From: Thaumasiovibrio sp047250365
GTDB taxonomy: Bacteria; Pseudomonadota; Gammaproteobacteria; Enterobacterales; Vibrionaceae
Direction of reading: 5' to 3'
Length of the DNA: 64,000 nucleotides
NCBI RefSeq assembly: GCF_047250365.1
Contig: NZ_JBLBVL010000004.1
Location: 124,001 to 188,000 of the forward strand
A program made the translations under genes and the position numbers. A model generated the notes under the pieces. It had not been told where the DNA came from. It did no database searches and was given only the letters and a program-made list of their open reading frames with translations. Below are positions 33,856-42,347 of the stretch, piece by piece. Position 1 is the stretch's first letter. The number at the start of each line of letters is the position of its first letter.

Positions 33856-34395
33856 TTAGGCGGTATTCGCTGTTACGATATCAGCGATTGAAAGATTGGC
33901 TGAACCATCAAATAGAAGACGAATTGCATTCAATACTTCGTGACGAGAAATCACGCCAACATATTGGCCTTTATCGAGAACCGGAAGGATCTGCGGTTTA
34001 CTGACTTTCATTGATTTAGCCCGCTCCTCAACAGAAAGTGTTGTCATTTCTGTTGCGTAGCCCATATCGGTAGTCGGGTAAAGTTGCTTCATGTCTAACG
34101 CTAAGTACTCTAAGGCATCACTCAAACGCTCAGAAGCTTCAATAACTGCAACATTTGTTTTCATCAGGTCGCCGACCTTAACAGAATTATCTAGTTGATG
34201 ATCTTTGCACCAGAACTCAACCATGATGTCATGGGCTGATAGGAAACCGATTAAGCTTCCGTTTGTATCACAAACTGGTGCCCCATTAATTTTGTGGCCT
34301 AATAAAATATCTATCGCAGCGGGTAGGGAAGTATCTACACGCAGCGTGGGGGCTTGTAGGTTGGCGATATCGCCGACGGTAAGCGCATTGTTCAT
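33856..34395 (-). CDS. tandem CBS-domain protein
   Basis: This 179-residue soluble protein consists almost wholly of two CBS motifs: 'LTVGDIANLQAPTLRVDTSLPAAIDILLGHKINGAPVCDTNGSLIGFLSAHDI' (5-57), and 'VKVGDLMKTNVAVIEASERLSDALEYL' plus 'PQILPVLDKGQYVGVISRHEVLNAIRLL' (73-165). A 35-residue insertion, 'MKQLYPTTDMGYATEMTTLSVEERAKSM', splits the second motif. CBS pairs bind adenosine nucleotides and gate enzymes or transporters. Its neighbour at 32216-33745 is the obvious client (inference). AAGGAG precedes the ATG. Confidence 0.85.
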   Translation of the reverse strand: MNNALTVGDIANLQAPTLRVDTSLPAAIDILLGHKINGAPVCDTNGSLIGFLSAHDIMVEFWCKDHQLDNSVKVGDLMKTNVAVIEASERLSDALEYLALDMKQLYPTTDMGYATEMTTLSVEERAKSMKVSKPQILPVLDKGQYVGVISRHEVLNAIRLLFDGSANLSIADIVTANTA

Positions 34396-35365
34396 AATGA
34401 ACTCCTTGGTTTTTCATCGTCTTTTAAATGACATTGAATAAATGCAGGCTCTAATACTGCTGCAACTATGATAAGGAGTACGTCGACAGAAGGATAATTC
34501 AAATATTTTATGTAGGTAATCATCTATTTTGATACTTGATATATTCAATGTTTCAGCGTGTGAAGTAGTAAGGTCTAAGGTACTTATTCCTTCCTGTAGT
34601 TTACAGGGGCGCTGCTATGCCAATTGTGGTGCAATATTCAATCAGTTCAAGCGAAGATATGCTGTTCAGCTTGCGCTAGAAGGAAGAATGAGACGAAACT
34701 ATGTTAGTGTTTGAGTAGTATCGTGATGATGAAATAACCATTATCACGCACTAAATACTGATGCTATTTTCGCCATTAATGCCTATCAATAAAATTGATA
34801 GTATCTTTTGGGGCAAGTTATGAGGTATAGCAGCAAAGAGACTAAGCATTTCAAACAATAATTGCTGCAATCTTTTTTTCTGTCAGCATAATCGCATTAT
34901 CCGGACGAATGCTTGCAAGGCGTTACATTGGTCGTGGTGTTGGTTGTTTTAGCCATGCTAACGTCGATATATCGTAACACATTACGTATTATTGCAGGTG
35001 CATAATTTACTGTGTAAATATGGATTTTTCATGGTGATGACGTTGGGTATTCAAACAATAAATTAACGTACTTATGATTAAGGACACAGCATAAAATAAC
35101 GACACAGCAATTTATTTTTGTAAGCCAGTGGTGAGTAAGTTCAATAATACTTTTGACTTTCTATCGTGCTTAGAATTGCTACATATTAAGATAATGTCAT
35201 TGTACACGTCGGATTTGTCAAAGAAGGGGGTAGAGTATTCGAAATTATGCATTGCATTAAATAAAGCGATCAGGTTGACTAGCAGATAGGCTGGTCGTCA
35301 TTCATAATAATTAGTGTCTATTTAGTTATCTTGGTGATGAACGATACATTTTGGGGAGAGATGCA
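34396..35365. other. 970-base region without a supported gene
   Basis: The stretch is AT-rich. Its longest frames (TTG 34529-34714, 61 codons, and a 37-codon hydrophobic frame near 34890-35010 without ATG) have no ribosome site or homology I can see. It must hold promoters for the CBS gene on the left and the DUF1840 gene on the right. No clear hairpin with a T-run was found. Confidence 0.5.
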
Positions 35366-35665
35366 GTGATAACGTTCAAAAGTAAACACCACGCAGATGT
35401 CGTCATGTTTGATGATGTAGCAACAGATTTGATGGCGATGATGAATGTAACATCTAGGGTACCCGGTATTTTACGAGGGGCTGATATTCAGCAGGCGTTA
35501 TCTTGCCTAAAGGATGCGTTACAGTGTTACATTTCACCGGAAGTTGATGAAAGTGATGACGAAGATAGCAGCGAGCCTGTTGTTGGCCTAGATAAAAGGG
35601 CATGGCCACTGATTGAAATGTTGCAGTGTGCGGTAAAAGAAGGTGATGATGTTGTGTGGGAATGA
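35366..35665 (+). CDS. DUF1840 family protein
   Basis: This 99-residue protein begins 'VITFKSKHHADVVMFDDVATDLMAMMNV', the DUF1840 signature, followed by a helical half 'RGADIQQALSCLKDALQCY' and an acidic loop 'DESDDEDSSEP'. The family is small and of unknown function. GTG 35366, with GGGGAGAG upstream, is preferred over TTG 35351. It is followed after 94 bases by another small gene. Confidence 0.82.
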   Translation: MITFKSKHHADVVMFDDVATDLMAMMNVTSRVPGILRGADIQQALSCLKDALQCYISPEVDESDDEDSSEPVVGLDKRAWPLIEMLQCAVKEGDDVVWE

Positions 35666-35759
35666 TTTCCGGTTGCCGTTTGACCTCTGTTTAGGTATTC
35701 CACTACACTCTCAGTGATAGCGTTGCTGTTTGGTGTATCAACAATACATGGGGGCTGGT

Positions 35760-35954
35760 ATGAGTAATGCGGAACGAATTGCTGACTTAGAGCAGCAAGC
35801 CTACTTGGCCTTTGCAGAAGGTGATTATGAGAAGGCGGAAGCAGTTGAGATGCAAATAGAAAAATTGCGTCAGTCACACGCCAATGTGTTTGACAGCAAT
35901 CACAACGAGGGACCATATACGTTAGAAGGACGGTTACCAGATGACGACCATTGA
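35760..35954 (+). CDS. small helical hypothetical protein
   Basis: The 64-residue protein opens 'MSNAERIADLEQQAYLAFAEGDYEKAEAVEMQIEKLRQ', a TPR-like or coiled-coil helical hairpin, then an acidic tail ending 'RLPDDDH'. ATG 35760 has GGGGGCTGG upstream. Upstream in-frame starts (35730, 35748) are less likely. No family name is known to me. A terminator follows immediately. Confidence 0.7.
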   Translation: MSNAERIADLEQQAYLAFAEGDYEKAEAVEMQIEKLRQSHANVFDSNHNEGPYTLEGRLPDDDH

Positions 35955-35962
35955 AAGAGATT

Positions 35963-35989
35963 AAGGCTCAACGTCATGTTGAGCCTTTT
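35963..35989 (+). terminator. intrinsic terminator
   Basis: AAGGCTCAAC-N5-GTTGAGCCTT-TT, nine bases after the small helical gene. Confidence 0.85.
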
Positions 35990-36046
35990 GTTATGCCTGG
36001 TATATTCCTTATTTTTGGATGTTTAGATTCTGTGTAAATTTAATCT

Positions 36047-36946
36047 TTAGCTGTCGGGTGTGGTTCGTTGACGAAGATAGCGAGCAAAACGTGGAATACC
36101 GCTGTCGGTGAGTCCGTTATAGCGAAATTGGATAATACTCCCTATGGGCGGAGGCGACGCTCTATCAGTATCGCTAAACCCAGTACCTATTTTGAATTTG
36201 ATATTGTCAACGGTGAGTACCCAAATAGCCCCCATTTTCCCTTCATACTTCCCTGATCCTCCCTCGTAGCCAATAACCGTCGCTTCACTATCTTGATACT
36301 GCTTTAGTTTGAAGTAATCATGGCTTTTACCTGCAAGGTATACGTTGTCTTGATGGTGCAGCATTAGTCCTTCTCCATTCATATCTTCAATGCGAATTAG
36401 CATTTGCGTCAGTTCGTTAATATCATCAACTCGTCGCTGTGGGATGACATTAATATAGGGTGACTGAATATCAGCAACCGTAGTAACTAACTGCTGATAG
36501 CGATAGCCAAATCCACCTTTTATTGAAGCTGAATCAAATATTCGAAATTGAACGTTTTTCCAATGCAGGTTATTCGGCTTTTTATCCAGAACGATTTTGC
36601 TAACAGATTGAAAACTATCACGTTCAAGCCAAAGTTCACCTTCAAATGTTACAGCAGAAGGAAAACCTGCGGTGAACCAGCTTGGCGCATGAATGATCTT
36701 ACCACTACGAGTTAGCAGGTTTTTGCCAGTCCAGTGAGCGCGAATGCCATCTAGCTTCTCGCTGATTAAGTACTCACTCACGCTATCGCTATCAAATTTC
36801 AAGGTATTTAAATCGGCCTTGGTCAGTGCTCGAGACTGCATGATATTCGGGGCTGAACTCGCGATGGTATAAAAAGGGCTGAGCGCTAATGAAATGAGCC
36901 CGGCAAGACGGCTAAGCCTGATAATACCGTTAACGGATAATGACAT
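36047..36946 (-). CDS. ligE: periplasmic ATP-dependent DNA ligase, Lig E type
   Basis: This 299-residue minimal ATP-dependent ligase has an N-terminal signal sequence ('LAGLISLALSPFYTIASSA'), so it is predicted to act outside the cytoplasm, where Lig E is thought to mend nicked DNA during uptake or in extracellular DNA. Motif I is 'SEKLDGIRAHW' with adenylated Lys64. The later nucleotidyltransferase motifs are 'VTFEGELWLER' (motif III), 'NGEGLMLHH' (motif IV) and 'DYFKLKQY' (motif V). An OB-like C-terminal domain is 'ATVIGYEGGSGKYEGKMGAIWV'. ATG 36946 or GTG 36952 could be the start. Confidence 0.9.
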   Translation of the reverse strand: MSLSVNGIIRLSRLAGLISLALSPFYTIASSAPNIMQSRALTKADLNTLKFDSDSVSEYLISEKLDGIRAHWTGKNLLTRSGKIIHAPSWFTAGFPSAVTFEGELWLERDSFQSVSKIVLDKKPNNLHWKNVQFRIFDSASIKGGFGYRYQQLVTTVADIQSPYINVIPQRRVDDINELTQMLIRIEDMNGEGLMLHHQDNVYLAGKSHDYFKLKQYQDSEATVIGYEGGSGKYEGKMGAIWVLTVDNIKFKIGTGFSDTDRASPPPIGSIIQFRYNGLTDSGIPRFARYLRQRTTPDS

Positions 36947-37206
36947 GTCCACACCAAATTTTGTGAGGGAAAGGGTAATTAAAAGGCTGTCAGTTTTGCT
37001 TATACGTGTAAAAGTATTGTTCTAGGACGCTGACAAAATTGCGTGTGAATATAGTGTGCTATGAAACTGATATGGTTGAAAGGGGTGAGAAATGGAAGGA
37101 GTGTTAACTTTGCCACTGTGTATTGTTGTGCCCCAATGGGCGGCACTTTGTGTGACGAAAGTGATGCTTTTGAGCTAGACTTTACGTGATTCCTAAGGAG
37201 GAAGTT

Positions 37207-37485
37207 ATGCCTAAATATGTGATAGAAAGAGAGGTTGAAGGAGCCGGGGAGCTCTCAGCCGAAGAATTACAGGGTATTTCTCAAAAGTCATGCAGTGTAC
37301 TCGATGCTCTTGGGCCTAAAATTCAATGGCTTGAGACTTTTGTGACACCAAATAAGATTTACTGCGTTTTTATTGCAGAAGATGAATCCCTAATCAGAAA
37401 GCATGCAGAAATGGGTGAATTTCCAGTTAGTCAGGTCAATGAAGTAAAGTCGGTCATTGATCCGACGATGGCAGAAACGGTTTAA
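37207..37485 (+). CDS. DUF4242 family protein
   Basis: The 92-residue ferredoxin-like-fold protein reads 'MPKYVIEREVEGAGELSAEELQGISQKSCSVLDALGPKIQWLETFVTPNKIYCVFIAEDESLIRKHAE', which fits DUF4242 (sometimes annotated as nickel-binding). Its role is unknown. TAAGGAGGAAGTT gives a strong ribosome site for ATG 37207. It converges on the HopJ-like gene, with a long inverted repeat between. Confidence 0.85.
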   Translation: MPKYVIEREVEGAGELSAEELQGISQKSCSVLDALGPKIQWLETFVTPNKIYCVFIAEDESLIRKHAEMGEFPVSQVNEVKSVIDPTMAETV

Positions 37486-37532
37486 TTTTGGTCACGATTT
37501 TACTCGGGGTTCCCAGCGTATTTGTTGGGGCT

Positions 37533-37569
37533 TTTCGATCATATGTTAGTTAAATACATATGATCGAAA
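37533..37569. repeat. 13-base perfect inverted repeat between convergent genes
   Basis: Arms TTTCGATCATATG and CATATGATCGAAA are separated by 11 AT-rich bases. Neither strand has a T-run beyond the stem, so it is not a standard terminator, though a hairpin here could still end both converging transcripts. Confidence 0.85.
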
Positions 37570-37583
37570 TGCTTAGGCCTGCA

Positions 37584-37937
37584 TCATGTTAATGGTGATA
37601 GTGCATTCCCGGCAAAGGAGATCCCTGCCCAACCGAAACGCATAAAGGTACGAATATTGCTGTGATCGCTACCCTCAGGGTTTCTTAGTACATCATCTCG
37701 ATAGTGATGACCAAAGCAAGCTAACGTTTCGCTTTCTGTTAGATTGTTTAGTTTAGCAAACGCAAATATTCGGCATGACCCTTCATTGGTACCCGCCACA
37801 TTAACGATGATGTTATTTCCTTTGCCATTAGAAAAGGCGGTAGGCGTATAGACATAATGCTGCTGGATTATATGCATCACTTCATCGAAACTAATGGAAT
37901 CTGGTGATTGGCGGAGCTTACTAATTAACGTTTCCAT
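37584..37937 (-). CDS. HopJ-family protein
   Basis: The 117-residue protein belongs to the HopJ type III effector family by name (PF08888): 'YTPTAFSNG', 'GTNEGSCRIFAFAKLNNLTESETLACFGHHYRDDVLRNPEGSDHSNIRTFMRFGW'. The family is widespread in free-living bacteria and no type III secretion gene is near, so the name should not be read as function. The start at 37937 gives the normal length. It lies 13 bases behind a DUF2750 gene and is probably co-transcribed. Confidence 0.88.
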   Translation of the reverse strand: METLISKLRQSPDSISFDEVMHIIQQHYVYTPTAFSNGKGNNIIVNVAGTNEGSCRIFAFAKLNNLTESETLACFGHHYRDDVLRNPEGSDHSNIRTFMRFGWAGISFAGNALSPLT

Positions 37938-37950
37938 GTTGTCTTTTCTC

Positions 37951-38337
37951 TTAACGTCGTTGGGTTGATTTACGCTGCAATTCAAAGTCAAATTCATCTG
38001 GATAGATGACTAGGCCTTCTTCTTCGCCAACAGGGAAAACGACTAACGCCAGTTCATCATCTAGCAGACCATTAGTCCAACGGCTACGCCATTTGTTGAG
38101 CGAAATAGCTTCAGGTTTACAGTGATCCCATTCGCCAGTTGCCCAAGCTTCGGCATAGACCTCGTGTGGCCAGACAGGAACACAGTCTTCATCTTCTGTA
38201 TTCAGCATGACACAACCATGCTCGTCCACTAAAATCCAAATTTTGTTGTTAGCTACGACTTCTTGAATAAGGTGTTGATAGCGCTTTTCCGCATCATATT
38301 TTATAACGGTATCGATAGTCGCCTGATCAGGGGTCAT
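37951..38337 (-). CDS. DUF2750 family protein
   Basis: This 128-residue protein has the DUF2750 layout: 'NNKIWILVDEHGCVMLNTEDEDCVPVWPHEVYAEAWATGEWDHCKPEAISLNKWRSRWTNGLLDDELALVVFPVGEEEG'. AGGAAAAG precedes the ATG. It is the first gene of a two-gene unit with the HopJ-like gene. It is a distant paralogue of the protein at 3447-3800, sharing the W-x-E-A and D/E-rich features but little overall identity. Function unknown. Confidence 0.82.
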   Translation of the reverse strand: MTPDQATIDTVIKYDAEKRYQHLIQEVVANNKIWILVDEHGCVMLNTEDEDCVPVWPHEVYAEAWATGEWDHCKPEAISLNKWRSRWTNGLLDDELALVVFPVGEEEGLVIYPDEFDFELQRKSTQRR

Positions 38338-38444
38338 GGGCTTTTCCTATTACTTACATCTGATATTTAGAGCAAGGATATAAGAAAGTAGCAGGCGCGT
38401 CGTGTAATATTTGTTTTATCTTTGGTAACCGAGCAAACTTGAAA

Positions 38445-38467
38445 CAAAAAAGGGCCATTTCTGGCCC
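38445..38467 (-). terminator. terminator of the mglBAC operon
   Basis: Minus strand: GGGCC-AGAAAT-GGCCC followed by TTTTTTG, 21 bases after the mglC stop. Confidence 0.85.
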
Positions 38468-38487
38468 AAACAGGAGGTAGGTTACGA

Positions 38488-39513
38488 TTACTTTTTCTTT
38501 GCGTACTTCATAGAGTCAAGCGTGACAGCAAAGATAATGATGCTGCCTTTAATAATGTACTGCCAGTATGGGCTAACGCCGATATAGGTCATGCCGTAGT
38601 TGATAACGGTAAAGATCAATACACCAGTGACGACGCCAGCAACGCTACCTACACCACCAGCAAACGAAACGCCGCCAACAACACAGGCTGCAATCGCATC
38701 TAGCTCATACATAAAGCCGAGGTTATTGGTTGCACTACCAATTCGCCCTGCTTCAAGCATACCGCCGAAAGCATAGAAGACGCCTGACATGGCATAGATT
38801 TTAAGTAGGGTAAGTGGAACATTTACCCCTGACACTTTTGCCGCCTCTGGGTTACCACCAACAGCAAACAGGTTTTTACCAAAGACCGTTTTATTCCATA
38901 ATATCCAGACAAAAATGGTGGCAGCTATCGCATAGAAGGTGATATAGGACAGCCTAAAGTCACCAAATCGAATGAAGCCTTGTGTAAACTCAGAGAAGCG
39001 CGCATCAAAGCCAGCGACAGGCGAAGCACCAACAGAGTCAAAATAGAGAGAGTTAATGCCATAAACAATGATCATACTGCCGAGCGTTGCAATGAACGGC
39101 GTCACCTTCAGGTAGGCGACAACGATACCATTAACAAGGCCGATGACCGCACCGATAGCACAGACCACGATAATGACAGCGATAATCGGCATTTCACCAA
39201 TGTTAGGGAAAACCTTATTAACATTGTCGACTGATTGTAGCAAGGTTGCTGATACGACGGCGGCTAATCCGACCTGGCGTCCAGCCGATAGATCCGTTCC
39301 TTGGGTAACAATAAGACCAGCCACACCAAGTGCAATAATAAGACGAACCGATGACTGAGTAAGGATATTACTTAGATTTCTTAAGCTAAGAAAAGTCGGT
39401 TCTTGAATAATAATGATCGCTAATAGAATAAAGAGGACGGCATAAATTCCACCTTCTTTGACATAGTTTGCGAGCTTAAAGCCTTTAGGCGGCTTAATTT
39501 TAGCTAAGTCCAT
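38488..39513 (-). CDS. mglC: galactose/methylgalactoside ABC transporter permease
   Basis: This 341-residue inner-membrane permease has about ten transmembrane helices. The conserved EAA-like region 'VNVPLTLLKIYAMSGVFYAFGGMLEAGRIGSATNNLGFMYELDAIAACVVGGVSFAGGVGSV' marks the ribose/galactose branch of sugar ABC permeases, and 'VTQGTDLSAGRQVGLAA' matches the LSVG-type motif. It forms the homodimeric channel for D-galactose/glucose uptake with MglA. It is third in the operon, ten bases behind mglA. Confidence 0.94.
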   Translation of the reverse strand: MDLAKIKPPKGFKLANYVKEGGIYAVLFILLAIIIIQEPTFLSLRNLSNILTQSSVRLIIALGVAGLIVTQGTDLSAGRQVGLAAVVSATLLQSVDNVNKVFPNIGEMPIIAVIIVVCAIGAVIGLVNGIVVAYLKVTPFIATLGSMIIVYGINSLYFDSVGASPVAGFDARFSEFTQGFIRFGDFRLSYITFYAIAATIFVWILWNKTVFGKNLFAVGGNPEAAKVSGVNVPLTLLKIYAMSGVFYAFGGMLEAGRIGSATNNLGFMYELDAIAACVVGGVSFAGGVGSVAGVVTGVLIFTVINYGMTYIGVSPYWQYIIKGSIIIFAVTLDSMKYAKKK

Positions 39514-39523
39514 TGTGCATTCC

Positions 39524-41047
39524 TTACAGATACTTTGATGCTAAATTCAGTATTTCGTTTTGATTGGTGTCGTTTGTTACAACGGTGCCGGCAGCGCGTC
39601 CATTACTCATGACCATAATTCGATCAGTAATGCCGAGAAGTTCTGGCATTTCAGAAGAGATAATAATGATGCCTTTGCCTTTGTTCGCTAGGTCGAGTAT
39701 GAGTTGATAGATTTCAAATTTTGCCCCGACATCGATACCGCGTGTTGGCTCATCTAACATGAGAATTTCGGGCTCAGTCAGTAGCCAGCGACCGATAACG
39801 ACTTTTTGTTGGTTTCCGCCGGACAGTGACCCTATATGGGTTTGATGAGTCGGTGTTTTTACGCTCATGGAGTCAATAACCCATTGCGTATCGCCTTTCA
39901 TTTTTTTGTTACTGAGCAGCCCAGACTTCTGTTTGTAACGCTCAATATTGGCAACTAAAGAATTGAAAGTAACATCTAGGTTGGCATAGATTCCTGTAGA
40001 ACGACGCTCCTCTGTCACTAAAGCAAAGCCATTTTGAATGGCTTCATGGGAGTCTTTGTTACGCATTAGATTGTCATGCAGATAAATCTCTCCTGCCGAC
40101 TTTTCTCTAATGCCGAAGATTGTCTCCACGATATCGGTACGCTTCGCACCAACCAGACCAGCAATGCCTAAAATCTCGCCTTTGCGCAGTTCGAAACTGA
40201 TATCTTGTATCGAGGGTTGGTTTTGCGCAGTTAAATTACTGACCCGCAAAATGACATCTTTGGGTGTATTTGTTTTCGGAGGGAAGCGTTGTGTGAGTTC
40301 ACGGCCGACCATCATTGAGATGATTTGATCCATGGTTAAGCCTTCGAGGGCACAGGTTTTTACCCATTGCCCATCGCGCAGTACCGTCAGTTCATCACAA
40401 AGTGCAAAAATCTCTTCCATTTTATGGGAGATATATACAATGCCACAGCCTTTATCTTTTAACTTGCGAATAATTGTGAAAAGGTGATTAACCTCTTTCT
40501 CTGTCAGGGATGATGTGGGCTCATCCATAATGACAATTTTTGCATCATAGGAGAATGCTTTGGCTATCTCTACCATTTGCATTTGCGAAACAGAGAGTGA
40601 GGCGACTTTATCGCGCGGGTCGATCTCTATATCTAGTTCGTCGAAGATCTCTTTTGTATCGCGATACATTTTATCGTGGTCAACAAATACCCCTTTTTTG
40701 GGGTAACGCCCGAGCCACATATTGTCCATGACTGTGCGCTGTAATACTTGGTTCAGCTCTTGGTGAACCATGGAAACGCCGTTATCTAATGCTTCTTTAG
40801 AGGACTTGAAATTTATATCTTTGCCCAAAAACTGAATGCTGCCCTCATCTTTTTCATAAATACCGAAGAGGCATTTTAGCAGTGTCGATTTTCCAGCACC
40901 GTTTTCTCCCATCAAAGCATGGATAGAGTGGGGACGAACTTTGAGAGATACTTTATCAAGGGCTTTTACACCAGGAAACGACTTACTGATCCCTGTCATT
41001 TCCAATAGCCATTCATTTTCTTGCTTTGGCTTTAAAACTGCAGTCAT
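39524..41047 (-). CDS. mglA: galactose/methylgalactoside ABC transporter ATPase
   Basis: The 507-residue protein is two fused ABC domains, as usual for sugar importers. The first has Walker A 'MGENGAGKSTLLKCLFGIYEKDEG', signature 'VASLSVSQMQMVEIAKAFS' and Walker B 'IVIMDEPTSSL'. The second has a degenerate Walker A, 'GLVGAKRTDIVE', but a good signature 'GSLSGGNQQKVVIGRWLL' and 'ILMLDEPTRGIDVGAK'. This is the normal asymmetric pattern of the family. It lies on the cytoplasmic face with MglC. A strong hairpin separates it from mglB. Confidence 0.95.
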   Translation of the reverse strand: MTAVLKPKQENEWLLEMTGISKSFPGVKALDKVSLKVRPHSIHALMGENGAGKSTLLKCLFGIYEKDEGSIQFLGKDINFKSSKEALDNGVSMVHQELNQVLQRTVMDNMWLGRYPKKGVFVDHDKMYRDTKEIFDELDIEIDPRDKVASLSVSQMQMVEIAKAFSYDAKIVIMDEPTSSLTEKEVNHLFTIIRKLKDKGCGIVYISHKMEEIFALCDELTVLRDGQWVKTCALEGLTMDQIISMMVGRELTQRFPPKTNTPKDVILRVSNLTAQNQPSIQDISFELRKGEILGIAGLVGAKRTDIVETIFGIREKSAGEIYLHDNLMRNKDSHEAIQNGFALVTEERRSTGIYANLDVTFNSLVANIERYKQKSGLLSNKKMKGDTQWVIDSMSVKTPTHQTHIGSLSGGNQQKVVIGRWLLTEPEILMLDEPTRGIDVGAKFEIYQLILDLANKGKGIIIISSEMPELLGITDRIMVMSNGRAAGTVVTNDTNQNEILNLASKYL

Positions 41048-41073
41048 AACTTTCTTAACCCTAGCTTGGAGTG

Positions 41074-41093
41074 CAGGGGGATTGCTCCCCCTG
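41074..41093 (-). promoter_or_regulatory. hairpin between mglB and mglA
   Basis: CAGGGGGA-GCAA-TCCCCCTG on the minus strand, an eight-pair stem with GCAA loop and no T-run in the direction of transcription. It fits the known pattern of a stem-loop that protects the 3' end of a binding-protein mRNA and lowers expression of downstream transporter genes. Confidence 0.75.
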
Positions 41094-41106
41094 TTTTGTT
41101 AATGGA

Positions 41107-42087
41107 TTAGTCTAGATTTGAGATATCAACTCCTACGTAAGGCACGCGTACCACTTTATTAACGATATTCCACTCAGTTCCTTCATCGGCAGCTAGGCCG
41201 TTCGCTAGGTTCCGAGTTAGTTCAAATGTCGCCTTAGCTTGGTTGTTGGCATCATTCAATACTGTACCCTGCAGTTCACCAGCACGAACAAGGGCGAGTG
41301 CCTCACTCAATGCATCAACACCAAAGACTGGAATGTCAGTACGTCCAGCAGCTTTCAGTGCCTCAATGGCACCCATTGCCATTGCATCATTGTTGGCAAT
41401 CACGACTTCAATCTTGCTGCCGTTTGGACCAGAAACCCACGCATCCATTTTATCTTTTGCCATTGCGGTATCCCACATAGCAGTATCTAAATGCAGTTGT
41501 TCTGTCTTAATGCCGTGAACATCGTTTAGCGTTTTAATGACATATGAAGAGCGAGCCTCTGCATCAGGATGACCCGGTTCACCTTTTAGTAGCGCGTACT
41601 GGATGATGCCATCATTATTTAAGTCCCACTCAGGGTTCGCACCCCAGTGCTTAGCGATGAGATCACCTTGAATGATGCCTGATTCTTTAGAGTCAGTACC
41701 GACGTAATATGCTTTATCGTAGCTGTCTAGCGCTGCGCGGCTTGGTTCTTTGTTATAAAAGACAATTGGCACATCATCCATTTTCGCTTTATTGATAACA
41801 ACAGGCGCTGCCGCTGGGTCAACAAGGTTAATCGCCAATGCTTTTACACCACGAGCCAAAAGCACGTCAATTTGGTCATTTTGCATTGACTGGTTGTTTT
41901 GTGAGTCGTTCATTAGTAATCGAACGTCTGAATCTGTTGCAGCTTCAGATTCGATCGCTTGACGAACAACAGACATAAAGTTGTCATCATACTTATAGAC
42001 AGTGAAACCTAACGTCGTTTTAGCTTGCGCAGCACCAGCAAAGGTAAGTCCAGCAAGAAGTGTTGCAAGGATGGTTTTTTTGTTCAT
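41107..42087 (-). CDS. mglB: galactose/glucose-binding periplasmic protein
   Basis: The 326-residue periplasmic sugar-binding protein has a clear signal peptide, 'MNKKTILATLLAGLTFAGAAQA', with cleavage after AQA. The mature part begins 'KTTLGFTVYKYDDNFMSVVRQAIE'. It carries the GGBP calcium loop 'DLNNDGIIQYALLKGEPGHPDAEARS' and 'VIANNDAMAMGAIEALKAAG'. It hands galactose to MglAC and may serve chemotaxis. The start at 42087 follows AGGAAAA; seven upstream residues are excluded. Confidence 0.95.
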   Translation of the reverse strand: MNKKTILATLLAGLTFAGAAQAKTTLGFTVYKYDDNFMSVVRQAIESEAATDSDVRLLMNDSQNNQSMQNDQIDVLLARGVKALAINLVDPAAAPVVINKAKMDDVPIVFYNKEPSRAALDSYDKAYYVGTDSKESGIIQGDLIAKHWGANPEWDLNNDGIIQYALLKGEPGHPDAEARSSYVIKTLNDVHGIKTEQLHLDTAMWDTAMAKDKMDAWVSGPNGSKIEVVIANNDAMAMGAIEALKAAGRTDIPVFGVDALSEALALVRAGELQGTVLNDANNQAKATFELTRNLANGLAADEGTEWNIVNKVVRVPYVGVDISNLD

Positions 42088-42183
42088 TTTTATTTTCCTG
42101 ATTTCCATTAATGGATAGCTGTAGGGTATGCGTCAAGTAAATTACTGTATGGCTTTAACGATTAATGTGACCAAATTAGCATA

Positions 42184-42199
42184 TTGATAACGTTTACAA
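42184..42199 (-). promoter_or_regulatory. GalR/GalS-like operator 1
   Basis: TTGATAACGTTTACAA agrees with the gal operator GTGKAANCGNTTNCAC at most central positions (AACGTTT core, CA at the right). It lies next to a CRP-like TGTGA-N6-TAGCA (42166-42181), about 100 bases before mglB. Confidence 0.45.
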
Positions 42200-42331
42200 C
42201 TCAGGGTTTTAAAAACGTGAGGCAGATGTGATGGTTAGGTGAATTTACTTTACTGTTAAGTTTCTTCTGGTAACTATTGCTATTAATTCGCATTTTTTAA
42301 TGGTTATGCTGGCGCTGCCAATGCGATGCGA

Positions 42332-42347
42332 TTGGTATCGTTTACAA
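42332..42347 (-). promoter_or_regulatory. GalR/GalS-like operator 2
   Basis: TTGGTATCGTTTACAA is a second LacI-family-type site 148 bases from the first. The right half is identical to operator 1. Two distant sites recall looping repression in the gal system, which is not shown for mgl. Confidence 0.4.

Noticed and set aside
34529..34714. 61-codon plus-strand frame with several Cys residues
   Set aside because: It has only a TTG start, no ribosome-binding site and no recognisable domain. It lies in a gene-free AT-rich gap.
37584..37937. HopJ name suggesting a type III secretion effector
   Set aside because: There are no secretion-system genes nearby and the family is common in non-pathogens. 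It is treated as a conserved protein of unknown role.
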